Both the position numbers and the translations under genes were made by a program. Below, one piece after another: positions 18,173 through 27,791 of a stretch of DNA of 64,000 nucleotides. The notes under the pieces are model-generated. The model was not told the origin of the DNA. It saw only the letters and a list, made by a program, of their open reading frames with translations, and made no database searches. Numbering within the stretch: the first letter of the stretch is position 1; each line of letters starts with the position of its first letter. The stretch lies in NCBI GenBank assembly GCA_965660625.1, contig CBFIAR010000008.1:20096-84095 (forward strand). Direction: 5' to 3'. This DNA is from Glaciecola sp965660625 (lineage in GTDB: Bacteria; Pseudomonadota; Gammaproteobacteria; Enterobacterales; Alteromonadaceae).

Positions 18173-18885
18173 TTATTTACAAACCGACTCCTAGAATTCA
18201 GGCGATGACCTTCGATTTAGACGATACTCTATATGATAATTGGCCATTAATTGTTGAGGCAGAAAAAGGTTTGTTAAATTTTATTGCCGAGGAGTATCCA
18301 AATGCATCCCACCTTGGTAAAGATGATTGGCAACAATACAAACGACAAGCCCTTCGCGATGATCCGGAACTGTTTTCAGACATGGGTGATTTGCGACGGA
18401 TTACCCTAACAAAAGGACTTCAGGAATCGGGTTACCGAGGCATGAAGTTAACTGACGCTGTGAACGTTTGTTTTGACTGGTTTTATTTTGAACGCAGCAA
18501 TTTCAAAGTGGGTGAAGCTGAGTGTCAATTACTTGCAAAATTATCACAACACATCCCATTGATCGCAATTACTAATGGGAACGTCAACACCCAGCAAATT
18601 GGGCTGGATGGTTATTTTCAAGAGGTTTTAAAAGCGAGTCGTCAACGACCGATGAAACCACATCCGCATATGTTCGATGAAGCCGCTAAGTACTTAAATG
18701 TAAACCGCTGCAGTATTTTGCATGTAGGTGATAACTTAGACAAAGACGTTTTGGGTGCAGTTAACGCAGGCTTTTCAAGCGCTTGGCATGCTTGCGACCG
18801 ACCAATGACAATAAAGAATGAAGCTGTTAAAGTGCTGCCTCACGTAGAAATTCATCAACTTGATGAGCTCTTGGCATTCATTTAG
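18169..18885 (+). CDS. yigB: HAD-family phosphatase, YigB-like
   Basis: A 238-residue haloacid-dehalogenase hydrolase. Motif I is DLDDT (about residues 17-21), motif II is ITNGN, motif III has the Lys in RPMKPHPHMF, and motif IV is HVGDNLDKDV. E. coli YigB dephosphorylates FMN to riboflavin, and the location right after xerC matches. The GTG start overlaps the xerC stop. Confidence 0.9.
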   Translation: MIIYKPTPRIQAMTFDLDDTLYDNWPLIVEAEKGLLNFIAEEYPNASHLGKDDWQQYKRQALRDDPELFSDMGDLRRITLTKGLQESGYRGMKLTDAVNVCFDWFYFERSNFKVGEAECQLLAKLSQHIPLIAITNGNVNTQQIGLDGYFQEVLKASRQRPMKPHPHMFDEAAKYLNVNRCSILHVGDNLDKDVLGAVNAGFSSAWHACDRPMTIKNEAVKVLPHVEIHQLDELLAFI

Positions 18886-18922
18886 AGAAATAAAGCGCTT
18901 AGGGAAAATAGAAGAGATCAGA

Positions 18923-18983
18923 AAATAAAAGGGGTCAGGGTGAAGTAAACCAACGGTTTAATTCACCCTGACCCCTTTTATTT
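18923..18983. repeat. REPIN-like inverted repeat
   Basis: Two 29-bp arms (18923-18951 and 18955-18983) are complementary at 28 of 29 positions and enclose only AAC. Each arm carries the core GGGGTCAGGGTGAA. The layout of two REP-like arms tip to tip fits a REPIN, a non-autonomous element moved by RAYT (TnpA-REP) transposases. No such transposase is in the window. Lying between two converging genes and ending in TTTTATTT, it may also terminate yigB and the chemoreceptor gene. Confidence 0.75.
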
Positions 18984-18990
18984 GCTTCGT

Positions 18991-20913
18991 CTAGGAGGTT
19001 TTATAGCTATTTAATTTATCTTTCATAGTGCTCACTAGCGCAGATAACTCATCGCTCATTCTCTTCATATCAGAAGCGCTCGCAGTATTTCCTTCGGTGA
19101 TACGATTCACATTATCGATACCTAACTTGATATCCATCGACACTTCTTTTTGCTGACTTGCCATGATTGCCGTTGCACTATTCAAGGTTTTAATTTGATC
19201 AACTGCTGCTAATGCCTGCTGCAAGACAGCCCCCGTTTTCGAGGTTGAGTCAACCGTTTCAAGCGCCGACGCTTTATTGGTGGCCATTGCTGTAGATGCT
19301 TCCTTACTGCCAGCCTGCAGCCTTTCGATCATAGTTCTAATTTCTTCTGTGGATTTTTGTGTTCTACTCGCTAGTGATCTCACCTCATCAGCTACAACAG
19401 CAAAGCCTCTTCCTTGCTCACCCGCTCTGGCGGCTTCAATAGCCGCATTTAAGGCTAGCAAATTTGTTTGTTCAGCAATATTTCTAATTACTTCCATCAC
19501 GCCACTGATTTCTTCACTCGAGCGAGCTAACTCTTCGATGACTAAAACCGAATTTTGCGTATTGTCCGCCTGCCCCCTAATATCAATAATCGTTTTGTTC
19601 AGTGTTTCGACACTTAAATTTGTCTCTTTATCTGCGGTTGTTGCCGCCTCATCAGCTTTCGCCGTATTTTGTTCAACCGCCATCGCTTTTTCTTCCAAAA
19701 TACTCGCTGATCGGGTCATAGAAGACACTTCTTCACTCAACTGTTGAACCGATGCCTGCGCGTTAGTAGCGAGTTCATTTAACGCCAATGCTTTGTCAAT
19801 GAGTTTACTTGAAGTAGATTTTACGTCTGTAATGGTATCTTCAACTCTACTGAAGAGCCTATTCAAGCCTTTTGCCATACGTCCAAATTCATCGCTGTTA
19901 CGTTCGTCAAAACGCACGCTTAAGTCACCCTGTCCAGACGCAACTTCGTTAATAGTATCAATATAATTTTGAATTCTGTGCCCAACAATCTTATTAAGTA
20001 GAAAGAAAATTGTCGCTAAAATAACTAAACCAGCAATCAACTGTTGCACTGCAGCGCCAATGACGCTGGACCATATGGTGCTCGAAACTTCGGCATTGCT
20101 TGCTGCCAATACAATACTATAGCCCCACTTATCGTAACTCACTTTTGTTAGCTGCCAATCATGTGAATTGCTCAGTGCTTTATTTACTTCACTTTCAGAT
20201 AAATTAGACGAGTTGGCGCGAACATTACCCTTGGCATCAAGTAATGCAATGAAACCATCCTCTAACAAGCGACTATTTGCAATTGTATTTTGAATCGAGC
20301 GCAAATCTGCTGAATAACCTACGTACCAAATTCCAATGGTTTCACCATTGTTGTCAAACATCGGTGCATAGCCGGTTAAGTATGGGTTTCCAAGTATATC
20401 AACTTGCCCGAAATAAGGCTTACCATCGTTGATATTAACAATAGCCTTACCCGTAGAACTTAGCTTTGTTCCAATGGCTCTTTTATCATTTTTAATAACG
20501 TTAGTGGCAATTCGAACATAATCTTGGCCGGTTTTGCTAAAAATAGTCGCTGTGCCGTTCATGATTTCCGTCAAACCATCAACGAGTTCAAAGTTGTTTC
20601 CCTGCCCAGAAGAACCCAAGTAGATATTGTTAGCCGTTACACCGTTTACAGATACTGTACCCTGACTCCGAGCTGAACCTAATTCAGCGCCCATTTTTTT
20701 GAGTAAGCGCATACTATTTTGCACTCGCTCTGCCATAATTGAATCCGTCGTATCCAACACATCAATAATATGATTTTTTTGTTTAAGAATATCTGAATTA
20801 ATCATTTTTTGTGTTTGTGATGCGCTCTGATAACCGCTAATAATCGCTAATAATATCGCGAAAAAGGCAACAATGGTCGCTACTGCATAAAAAAACTTCT
20901 GTTGAATTGTCAT
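18991..20913 (-). CDS. Methyl-accepting chemotaxis protein with Cache sensor
   Basis: A 640-residue chemoreceptor. A transmembrane segment at about residues 8-28 is followed by a periplasmic Cache-type sensor (about 40-270, with DYVRIATNV, GKAIVNINDGKPYFGQVDI and IWYVGYSADL). A second membrane segment lies near 280-300, then a HAMP domain (about 305-360) and the cytoplasmic signalling coiled coil. The highly conserved hairpin tip EQTNLLALNAAIEAARAGEQ and GFAVVADEVRSLA are intact, so coupling to CheA/CheW is expected. There is no C-terminal pentapeptide for CheR/CheB. The ligand is unknown, perhaps a small carboxylate as in related Cache receptors. Confidence 0.93.
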   Translation of the reverse strand: MTIQQKFFYAVATIVAFFAILLAIISGYQSASQTQKMINSDILKQKNHIIDVLDTTDSIMAERVQNSMRLLKKMGAELGSARSQGTVSVNGVTANNIYLGSSGQGNNFELVDGLTEIMNGTATIFSKTGQDYVRIATNVIKNDKRAIGTKLSSTGKAIVNINDGKPYFGQVDILGNPYLTGYAPMFDNNGETIGIWYVGYSADLRSIQNTIANSRLLEDGFIALLDAKGNVRANSSNLSESEVNKALSNSHDWQLTKVSYDKWGYSIVLAASNAEVSSTIWSSVIGAAVQQLIAGLVILATIFFLLNKIVGHRIQNYIDTINEVASGQGDLSVRFDERNSDEFGRMAKGLNRLFSRVEDTITDVKSTSSKLIDKALALNELATNAQASVQQLSEEVSSMTRSASILEEKAMAVEQNTAKADEAATTADKETNLSVETLNKTIIDIRGQADNTQNSVLVIEELARSSEEISGVMEVIRNIAEQTNLLALNAAIEAARAGEQGRGFAVVADEVRSLASRTQKSTEEIRTMIERLQAGSKEASTAMATNKASALETVDSTSKTGAVLQQALAAVDQIKTLNSATAIMASQQKEVSMDIKLGIDNVNRITEGNTASASDMKRMSDELSALVSTMKDKLNSYKTS

Positions 20914-21129
20914 ATTTGGGACCTATAGTGGTTTGTTCTTCGAATGCTATAAACCGATATCGCGTGAACTTATATCGGATATCTCAATAAAGTCTAGAGT
21001 CAAATTTACACACTTCATTTATATCGGTATGAAACTGCTTGAAAAAATTATTAATATTCTGAGCCAAACTCTGTATTTATGCTAGTTAAACGCATAGGAT
21101 AAAGCACAAAAAACTAGGTAATTAATCAC

Positions 21130-23157
21130 ATGACCTCCAATTTTCCATACCCACATTTACTTGAGCCATTAGATTTAGGCTTTACCACCTTGAAAAATCG
21201 TACATTGATGGGTTCAATGCATTTAGGTTTGGAGGAAGAGAAAGGAGGCTTTGAGAAACTTGCTGCATTTTATGCTGAGCGCGCAAAAGGCGGTGTTGCA
21301 TTGATCGTAACGGGTGGAATTTCGCCAAACATAGCTGGTTGGGTAGCTCCCTTTGCTGGCCGCATGAGCAGTTCACGGCACGCCAAAAAACACCGTGTAA
21401 TAACCGATGCTGTGCATAAAGAAGGCGGTAAAATTTGTATGCAAATTTTACATTCTGGCCGCTATGGATATCATCCGCTAGCTGTTTCGGCATCCGCTGT
21501 CAAATCTCCTATCACTCCGTTTAAACCAAGAGCGCTGTCGTCAAGAGGCGTATTCAGCACCATCAAAGATTATGTCGAATGTGCAAACTACGCAAAGAGT
21601 GCTGGTTATGACGGCGTTGAGATCATGGGCTCAGAAGGTTATTTAATTAATCAGTTTTTTTGCGAACGCACTAACCAGCGAGACGATGAATGGGGCGGTA
21701 GCTTAGAAAATAGAGCCCGCCTAGCCATTGAAATTGTTAAACAAACTCGTCAAAAAGTAGGTAGCGATTTTATTATTATTTATCGTTTATCGATGTTAGA
21801 TTTAGTAGAAGGCGGAGCACAGTGGGAAGAAGTGGTCTATCTTGCCAAGGAAATTGAAAAAGCAGGTGCGACCCTCATTAATACGGGTATTGGTTGGCAT
21901 GAAGCAAGAGTACCAACCATCACTACATCGGTTCCGCGTGCTGCCTTCACTTGGATAACGCAGCGAATGAAAGCCGAGGTAAAGCTTCCGCTAATTACCA
22001 CTAATCGTATTAATACGCCCGAAATTGCTGAATCGGTATTGGCGCAAGGACACGCTGATATGGTCTCTATGGCACGTCCATTTTTGGCCGACCCCGACTT
22101 TGTCGCAAAAGCGATGCGCAATGAGTCAGACCAAATAAATACCTGTATTGCTTGTAACCAAGCGTGCCTTGATCATGCGTTTGAGCAAAAGCGAGCAAGC
22201 TGTTTGGTCAACCCACAAGCTTGCTATGAAACTGAACTGATTTTTACATCGGTCGCTGCTCCAAAAAAACTCGCCGTAATAGGGGCTGGTCCAGCCGGCT
22301 TAGCGTTTTCAACTTACGCCGCTGCGCGCGGGCACAAAGTGCATTTGTTTGAACAATCGAATGAGATTGGAGGCCAATTTAACTACGCAAAACAGGTACC
22401 CGGTAAAGAAGAGTTTTACGAAACCCTCCGTTATTACAACAAACGCATTGAAGTCACTGGGGTTAAACTTCATTTAAATACGCGAGTCGACGCTAACATG
22501 CTACAACAAGAAGGCTTTGAAGAAGTTGTGATGGCCACAGGAATTAAACCACGTGGGCTAACTATTCCTGGCAGCGACCACCCAAAGGTCTTGAGCTATA
22601 TCGATGTATTGCGTGATCACAAGCCTGTTGGCACTAAAGTGGCCGTGATTGGGGCGGGTGGCATTGGTTTCGATGTTTCTGAATATTTAGTTGAACAAGA
22701 GCAGCTCACTACACACCCTGATAAATGGCTGGTGCATTGGGGCGTTGATAAAACATATGAATCAGCCGGTGCGCTGATGGAAAAAGAGTTACATAAGCCG
22801 CCAAGAGAAGTTTATTTGTTACAGAGAAAAACCTCAAAGGTAGGTAAAGGTTTAGGAAAAACCACCGGCTGGGTGTATCGTAAATCACTGATAAACCATA
22901 AAGTTAAAATGATGAATGGCGTTAGTTATGAAAAAATAGATGACGAAGGCCTGCACATCAAAATTGGCGATAAAAGCAAAGTGTTGGACGTAGACAACAT
23001 TATTGTTTGCGCAGGGCAAGAGCCACTAAGAGAGTTGCAGGCAAGCTTGTTAGAAGCAGGCATGCAGGTACATATTATAGGCGGCGCTGACGTTGCTGCA
23101 GAGCTTGATGCAAAAAGAGCGATTCGACAAGGTGCTGAACTTGCCGCGATTATTTAA
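21130..23157 (+). CDS. fadH: NADPH-dependent 2,4-dienoyl-CoA reductase
   Basis: Auxiliary beta-oxidation enzyme that removes the conjugated double bond of unsaturated fatty acids. The 675-residue protein has an Old Yellow Enzyme TIM barrel (FMN, residues 1-360), with GYDGVEIMGSEGYLINQF and a His in GWHEARVPT. A 4Fe-4S motif CIACNQAC plus a fourth Cys in ASCLVNP follows. The C-terminal part has FAD (IGAGPAGLAF, about residue 384) and NAD(P)H (IGAGGIGFDV) Rossmann motifs. All cofactor sites are present. It stands alone and ends at a hairpin facing the peptidase gene. Confidence 0.93.
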   Translation: MTSNFPYPHLLEPLDLGFTTLKNRTLMGSMHLGLEEEKGGFEKLAAFYAERAKGGVALIVTGGISPNIAGWVAPFAGRMSSSRHAKKHRVITDAVHKEGGKICMQILHSGRYGYHPLAVSASAVKSPITPFKPRALSSRGVFSTIKDYVECANYAKSAGYDGVEIMGSEGYLINQFFCERTNQRDDEWGGSLENRARLAIEIVKQTRQKVGSDFIIIYRLSMLDLVEGGAQWEEVVYLAKEIEKAGATLINTGIGWHEARVPTITTSVPRAAFTWITQRMKAEVKLPLITTNRINTPEIAESVLAQGHADMVSMARPFLADPDFVAKAMRNESDQINTCIACNQACLDHAFEQKRASCLVNPQACYETELIFTSVAAPKKLAVIGAGPAGLAFSTYAAARGHKVHLFEQSNEIGGQFNYAKQVPGKEEFYETLRYYNKRIEVTGVKLHLNTRVDANMLQQEGFEEVVMATGIKPRGLTIPGSDHPKVLSYIDVLRDHKPVGTKVAVIGAGGIGFDVSEYLVEQEQLTTHPDKWLVHWGVDKTYESAGALMEKELHKPPREVYLLQRKTSKVGKGLGKTTGWVYRKSLINHKVKMMNGVSYEKIDDEGLHIKIGDKSKVLDVDNIIVCAGQEPLRELQASLLEAGMQVHIIGGADVAAELDAKRAIRQGAELAAII

Positions 23158-23184
23158 TACTCAGTTCATATCCAAAAATACAGC

Positions 23185-23208
23185 GTCATCTTCTTTTTAG
23201 AAGATGAC
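23185..23208. terminator. Convergent-gene hairpin after fadH
   Basis: GTCATCTTCT-TTTT-AGAAGATGAC is a perfect 10-bp stem with a TTTT loop, between the converging stops of fadH and the S9 peptidase gene. There is no strong T tract on either strand, so it is a probable but not canonical bidirectional terminator. Confidence 0.65.
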
Positions 23209-23229
23209 TTCATGCTTCAATCCCCGCGT

Positions 23230-26127
23230 TTAGTCGAACCTACGCTCAAGGCGGAGCTCTCCAGTGCCATCATAAATCGACATTGTCACATAACCACCGC
23301 TGGCGAGATCTTCAATTTGAAATAGGCTTCGCCAAGTAACCGTGGGATTTCCTTTTTGCATAGTAAATGAAACAGTCAGAATATTGTTGTTTGCGTCGAA
23401 TGTTCGCCATACAATAATGGACATTGTTTTATCATTAGCACCATAAAATCCTTCCGTATCGGGTTGGTATTCAATGCCTATCAAAACGTCCCTATCCGGA
23501 TACTTTGCTTTATAATTGTCAATTGTAAAACCTTCATATTCCTCAAAGTCCCGACGAGAGCTGTAGTCTGCGCCTCGTTCAAAATTGAACATACCGATAC
23601 TATCCACATCGACTTCAAATTTAGCTGCATTCAGTTCGTAAAATTCACTAATAAATGACGACATCTGTAATTTCTCTTCATCACTATAGCGTCCGAAAAT
23701 AGTTGATTGAGCAATATTTTGATCTAGATAAACTTGTTGATAGTTTTGCGTTGACTCTTTTTTCAAGTCTTGAAAGCCTTGATGACACTTGTCAAAATCG
23801 CGCAAAGGTTTGTCTGCAATGCAATACAACCTTGTGACCAAGACACGACCAAAAAAGGTGTTATTTATCTCATTAGCCTGTTTAGCATAGGCCAGTGCTT
23901 TAGTGTCGTTTTTAGCGGTATATATTCCTTCAGAGTATATTCGACTGAGCATCCTCGCCGCATCTTCGCTTCCCTGCTCAGCGGCTTGTTGATATAAATT
24001 TAATGCCTTTTCTTGATCAATTTCAACATCAGTGCCTGTCAAATAGAATCCCGCTAGCTTGTAGTTTGCTAAGCCAGAATTGTAGTCGCGTGCCATTTCA
24101 AAGTACTTTGACGCCTTATCCTTTTCCTCTTTAATAACCTCATCGCTATTGAAATAAGTGGCAATCTTAGCTAAATCATAGCCAATGGCTTTACTACTTT
24201 GCACCGACGCTGTGCTTGCATCAGGATAAGGAATAGACAAGTGGCGGTATAAAAAGTCCACTGTATACGCGTGCTCGTGTTGGTCGCCATCCCAGTAGCG
24301 ATGGCCATGACCTGTATTTTTGTAGAAAAGATATTCGACAACTTTGTTCTTCTTTTCAAGTAAGTAGCGCATCCGATTAGATTGTTCAAAGCCTGCCACG
24401 GTATCTTTTTCACCCGCAATCAGTAAGATTGGAACATTAATATCATCCACATTATACACGGGCGATAATTCCATTTTTTCAAGGTCATTTTCACCCACCG
24501 CTTTAGCTACTTTTTTAGCAAACTCCTCACCTGAACGGTAATTACTGTAGTTGAATAATAATGGCAAATCATAAACGCCAAACGAGGCAACGATACAGTC
24601 ATAGATTTCTGGATGTTTAGTAGCCAATGTCACAGAAGAATAAGCACCGTAGCTGGCACCAATAGCGCAAATGTTTTTATAGCTTTGTTTATCAAGCACC
24701 GTTGTTACAGCAGCCATTATGTCTTTTTCTATCAATTGACCAAATTGCCCGACACCGGTTTCTTGAAAAGCTTTACCATAACCAGAAGACCCTCTAAAGT
24801 TCACTTTTAAAACGGTAAACCCTCGATTCGTTAAGAACTGCTCTTCCCTACTGAATGAGCTATCGTCACGCACACCGATAGGACCTCCGTGGGGCATAAC
24901 AAGTAACACTCTGTGATCAATACCGACGGGTTCCGTTAAATAAGCCTCAATATCGAGGTCGTCTTCAACCTTTATCTTGAATGACTTTGTAGTAGCTAAA
25001 CTGACACCTTCTAAGTCGGGAAACTTCGATATCAGTTTCGTCATGTTGTTTTGCTTAGCGTTGTAAAGAAAGTATTCGCCGGGATTATCGCTGCCCGAAA
25101 CATAGATAAGCATGCGTTCTGTTGCGGCATTTGAACTAGTGATAATCGGTACGCCGGTATCAAAAGATGCCTTTAAACGTGCTTCCATTTGATTTCCGTT
25201 AGGTGCTAACCATTCTCGCTGGGGTAATCCCGCCTGATAAAATTCAACCGCAAGCAGTTCACCCGACTCGTTTAACCAAGCGTTAGTTAAATCATAAGTT
25301 TCATGGGCGAATAGTACTGCACCCAGAGTTTGAGTTTTGATATTGAAACTATGCAAGGCTACTTTGTCAGTTTCTTTATTGGTCAAAACAGCTAAGTTTT
25401 CATCATCAATAAAAGCCACGGGAGACATCTGATAGTCTTCATCCGAGTAAGTCAACATCAAATTCCATTGCTTGCTATCGACATGACGATAACTCAATCG
25501 AATAGTTGGTTCGTCACCGCTATCCTCATAAAACACTGCAATGATACGCGCACTAGCATAATCGAAGAAATACTGTCGTAGCTCATCTTTGCCCTCGTCG
25601 ACTAGAGATGATGATGTGAAATTTCCGTTACGCAAGTTGTCAATGCTAATTCGGTGAAGACTCAACTTAACATCACCACGGTAAGTCAATCTTCTGGCAA
25701 ACATCACATGATTTGGAGAATCATCTAAACTATCCACCAAATAGCCGTCGTTAAGCTCGGAGTAGCTAATTTCGAAAAGACCTTTTGTGGTGTCGCTTTT
25801 TTTGAAAGAAAGAATGTATTCAACAATCTTTGAATAACTGCCTGTCTTAAAGTAAATCGTATCTTTATTCAGCCAAGTGTAGCTGAGCAAACGAACCGAT
25901 TCGTCAAGCCTCAGAACAGGCGAAACGGTGTACTCATCTAAATCCATAAACTCAATATTTGTTTTTCTCTCTTCGCGGCGAATATACGAGAAATATTTGC
26001 CGTCAGGCGATAATTGCCCTAATTCTTGGCTTGCACTAGCAAATAATGTCTTGCTTTCAATAAGCTCTGACGACACGACCGAAAAAGATGCTAGCAGAAG
26101 GAAAAACAACGCGTATTTAGTTTTCAT
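23230..26127 (-). CDS. S9 prolyl oligopeptidase-family hydrolase fused to Sel1 repeats
   Basis: A 965-residue exported serine peptidase. From ATG 26127 it begins with a signal peptide (MKTKYALFFLLLASFSVVSS). A beta-propeller region spans about residues 30-380 and an alpha/beta-hydrolase domain about 385-635. The catalytic triad is Ser492 in IGASYGAY, Asp575 in AGEKDTV and His607 in NTGHGHRY. After this come about 80 residues of Sel1-like helical repeats (YKLAGFYLTG, ALNLYQQAAEQGSEDAARMLSRIYSEG) and a C-terminal beta-rich segment of about 150 residues I cannot assign. Sel1 repeats on an S9 peptidase are unusual. It overlaps the upstream lipoprotein gene by 11 bp. Confidence 0.85.
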   Translation of the reverse strand: MKTKYALFFLLLASFSVVSSELIESKTLFASASQELGQLSPDGKYFSYIRREERKTNIEFMDLDEYTVSPVLRLDESVRLLSYTWLNKDTIYFKTGSYSKIVEYILSFKKSDTTKGLFEISYSELNDGYLVDSLDDSPNHVMFARRLTYRGDVKLSLHRISIDNLRNGNFTSSSLVDEGKDELRQYFFDYASARIIAVFYEDSGDEPTIRLSYRHVDSKQWNLMLTYSDEDYQMSPVAFIDDENLAVLTNKETDKVALHSFNIKTQTLGAVLFAHETYDLTNAWLNESGELLAVEFYQAGLPQREWLAPNGNQMEARLKASFDTGVPIITSSNAATERMLIYVSGSDNPGEYFLYNAKQNNMTKLISKFPDLEGVSLATTKSFKIKVEDDLDIEAYLTEPVGIDHRVLLVMPHGGPIGVRDDSSFSREEQFLTNRGFTVLKVNFRGSSGYGKAFQETGVGQFGQLIEKDIMAAVTTVLDKQSYKNICAIGASYGAYSSVTLATKHPEIYDCIVASFGVYDLPLLFNYSNYRSGEEFAKKVAKAVGENDLEKMELSPVYNVDDINVPILLIAGEKDTVAGFEQSNRMRYLLEKKNKVVEYLFYKNTGHGHRYWDGDQHEHAYTVDFLYRHLSIPYPDASTASVQSSKAIGYDLAKIATYFNSDEVIKEEKDKASKYFEMARDYNSGLANYKLAGFYLTGTDVEIDQEKALNLYQQAAEQGSEDAARMLSRIYSEGIYTAKNDTKALAYAKQANEINNTFFGRVLVTRLYCIADKPLRDFDKCHQGFQDLKKESTQNYQQVYLDQNIAQSTIFGRYSDEEKLQMSSFISEFYELNAAKFEVDVDSIGMFNFERGADYSSRRDFEEYEGFTIDNYKAKYPDRDVLIGIEYQPDTEGFYGANDKTMSIIVWRTFDANNNILTVSFTMQKGNPTVTWRSLFQIEDLASGGYVTMSIYDGTGELRLERRFD

Positions 26128-26683
26128 TAGTGACGACCCCTGCATTCAAATAATTAAAGAAATGATCGTCGCTCGGGCCGCCAAAATACATTTTTCGCGC
26201 CGATAGAATGGTGGGAAAATCGCTTTCCATAAACTCAATGGCTTCTGTGGAGCGGTTTACTAACTCTACTCGGGAAACAAAGCTGAAAAAGCCTATTGAC
26301 TGCAATTCAAGATGCCCGATATAACTAACGGTGTCTGGTCTAATTTCAAAACGCCAGTTTTCTTCATCTGACAACCGAAGTTTTTGATAATTATTCAGTG
26401 CAACACTATCGATAAGGTAATTGCCTGCGGCCAATTCAATTAAAATATAATTAGTGCCAAAGCGGAGGTCTTCGTGTGAAAACTTAATGGTCTGCATACC
26501 AGAAATGAAAATATTCTTAAGATCTCTATTGGTTTCGACACCAATGAGTAAATAACCACGGCTCACGTTGGAGTTTGTTTCGTTGACAGAAAGCGCATCA
26601 TTTTTGATACTTGAAACAGAGGTTGCGCAACTGCTAACGAGCAATAAACACGATAAAGCAAACAAAAAATGCCGCATATTCAT
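26117..26683 (-). CDS. Hypothetical lipoprotein, partner of the S9/Sel1 protein
   Basis: 188 residues. The signal peptide MNMRHFLFALSCLLLVSSC ends at a lipobox (LVSSC), so the mature protein should be lipid-anchored at Cys19. The rest is mostly predicted beta structure (GYLLIGVETNRDLKNIFISG, YILIELAAGNYLIDSV, VSYIGHLELQSIGFFSFVSRVEL) without a family I recognise. The pattern resembles small envelope domains that sense or bind ligands, but no function is assigned. Its 3' end overlaps the peptidase gene, indicating one operon. Confidence 0.75.
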   Translation of the reverse strand: MNMRHFLFALSCLLLVSSCATSVSSIKNDALSVNETNSNVSRGYLLIGVETNRDLKNIFISGMQTIKFSHEDLRFGTNYILIELAAGNYLIDSVALNNYQKLRLSDEENWRFEIRPDTVSYIGHLELQSIGFFSFVSRVELVNRSTEAIEFMESDFPTILSARKMYFGGPSDDHFFNYLNAGVVTNEN

Positions 26684-26897
26684 CCTTAAAATTTCGAATC
26701 CTTGTTAAAACAAACTAGAGAGTCAATCCAGATGTTTCACGGTCGAAAAGAATAAACCACATGCCAGCTTTTTTCAACAAGCATTGACTTTTTTAGCTTT
26801 AGATTCAATGCGGTAAATGTGTGGCATTGGCTAGACTCTAGTGCATAGTCAGAAAGATTGGACGAGTATCATCGAAACGCAGATAGAAATTATGTTC

Positions 26898-27791
26898 TTA
26901 GCTAACATTATACAGGTCTTCTCTTTCTCCATTAGGTCGTGGAGTTCTAACATTCCTTGCGATACCGAGCTTTCTTAGTAAAACGATAAACCACCATGCT
27001 GGATCTAGCTGTCCTTTTTCTAAGCCAATTTTAGCAGACTCAGGAAATGCATGATGATTGTTATGCCAACATTCACCATATGTTAGCAAGCCTAACCCTG
27101 AAATATTCGAAGCTTGTACAGCCGCCCCCTTAACTCTCCATTTACCAGGCCCTGGATTGTGACAGATATACGTAATACTCCAATGTCCAACTACGCTTAC
27201 ACCTATTCTCAAACAGACACCCCAAATTACAAAACTGACGCCACCAATTGCGAACAAAATAAGCGCTAATATGAGCTGATGCCATTTCCATGACTTTTCG
27301 AGAAAGACAATAAACTTATCCTTTGCAAACTTGGATTCAATTTTTATCTCTGGTGGACGATCAAACTCAAATCGCGAGGTAAGCTGCCACCAAACGTCTT
27401 TGAAATAACTCTCTGTGTGTGCAAAAAAAGGAGAGCATTGGGATTTTCTTTGAGCCCAATCTCTGATGTCATGAATTTTAATAATTCCAAATGGACCAGA
27501 CATTCCAACCAAAACACCTATGTAAATAAGTAAGTTTTGAATGGGTCGAGGGCAATCGAAAGCTCTATGGATCATCATTCTATGCATTCCAACGCTATGA
27601 CCGATCAATAATGATAGATAGGTGGAAAAAAGAAATAATGTAAGAGCTTCAAATGAAAAGGTAAATGGGGCCAACAAAATACCGATGAAAAGCATTCCTA
27701 AATTCCAAAAAGCTTTCGGATAGTCATACCTGACCGTACCAATTATTTCTTTACAACCGGTATCTTTTATTCGCTTTACAGGTTCCATCAT
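26898..27791 (-). CDS. Membrane fatty-acid desaturase family protein
   Basis: A 297-residue membrane di-iron protein of the acyl-CoA/lipid desaturase family. Hydrophobic pairs (about residues 27-65, 85-105 and 170-210) flank the His boxes. Box 1 is GHSVGMHRMMIHR (His65, 70, 75) and box 3 is GECWHNNHHAFP (His243, 246, 247). Box 2, normally D-H-R-x-H-H, reads HDIRDWAQRKSQCSPFFAH (His107 to His125), the variant type found in a bacterial subfamily. Substrate and double-bond position are unknown. A shared 9-mer flanks the gene on both sides (see findings). Confidence 0.82.
   Translation of the reverse strand: MMEPVKRIKDTGCKEIIGTVRYDYPKAFWNLGMLFIGILLAPFTFSFEALTLFLFSTYLSLLIGHSVGMHRMMIHRAFDCPRPIQNLLIYIGVLVGMSGPFGIIKIHDIRDWAQRKSQCSPFFAHTESYFKDVWWQLTSRFEFDRPPEIKIESKFAKDKFIVFLEKSWKWHQLILALILFAIGGVSFVIWGVCLRIGVSVVGHWSITYICHNPGPGKWRVKGAAVQASNISGLGLLTYGECWHNNHHAFPESAKIGLEKGQLDPAWWFIVLLRKLGIARNVRTPRPNGEREDLYNVS

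Noticed and set aside
19277..19747. Long plus-strand ORF (156 codons) inside the chemoreceptor gene
   Set aside because: Antisense shadow of the conserved methyl-accepting signalling domain; no ribosome site or recognisable protein.
20941..21000. Possible sigma-28 promoter for the chemoreceptor
   Set aside because: TCCGATAT resembles the -10 element on the minus strand, but the -35 matches only half of TAAAGTTT; too weak to call.
24171..24419. Additional minus-strand ORF inside the S9/Sel1 gene
   Set aside because: Alternative-frame shadow of the peptidase; its frame has no signal of coding conservation.
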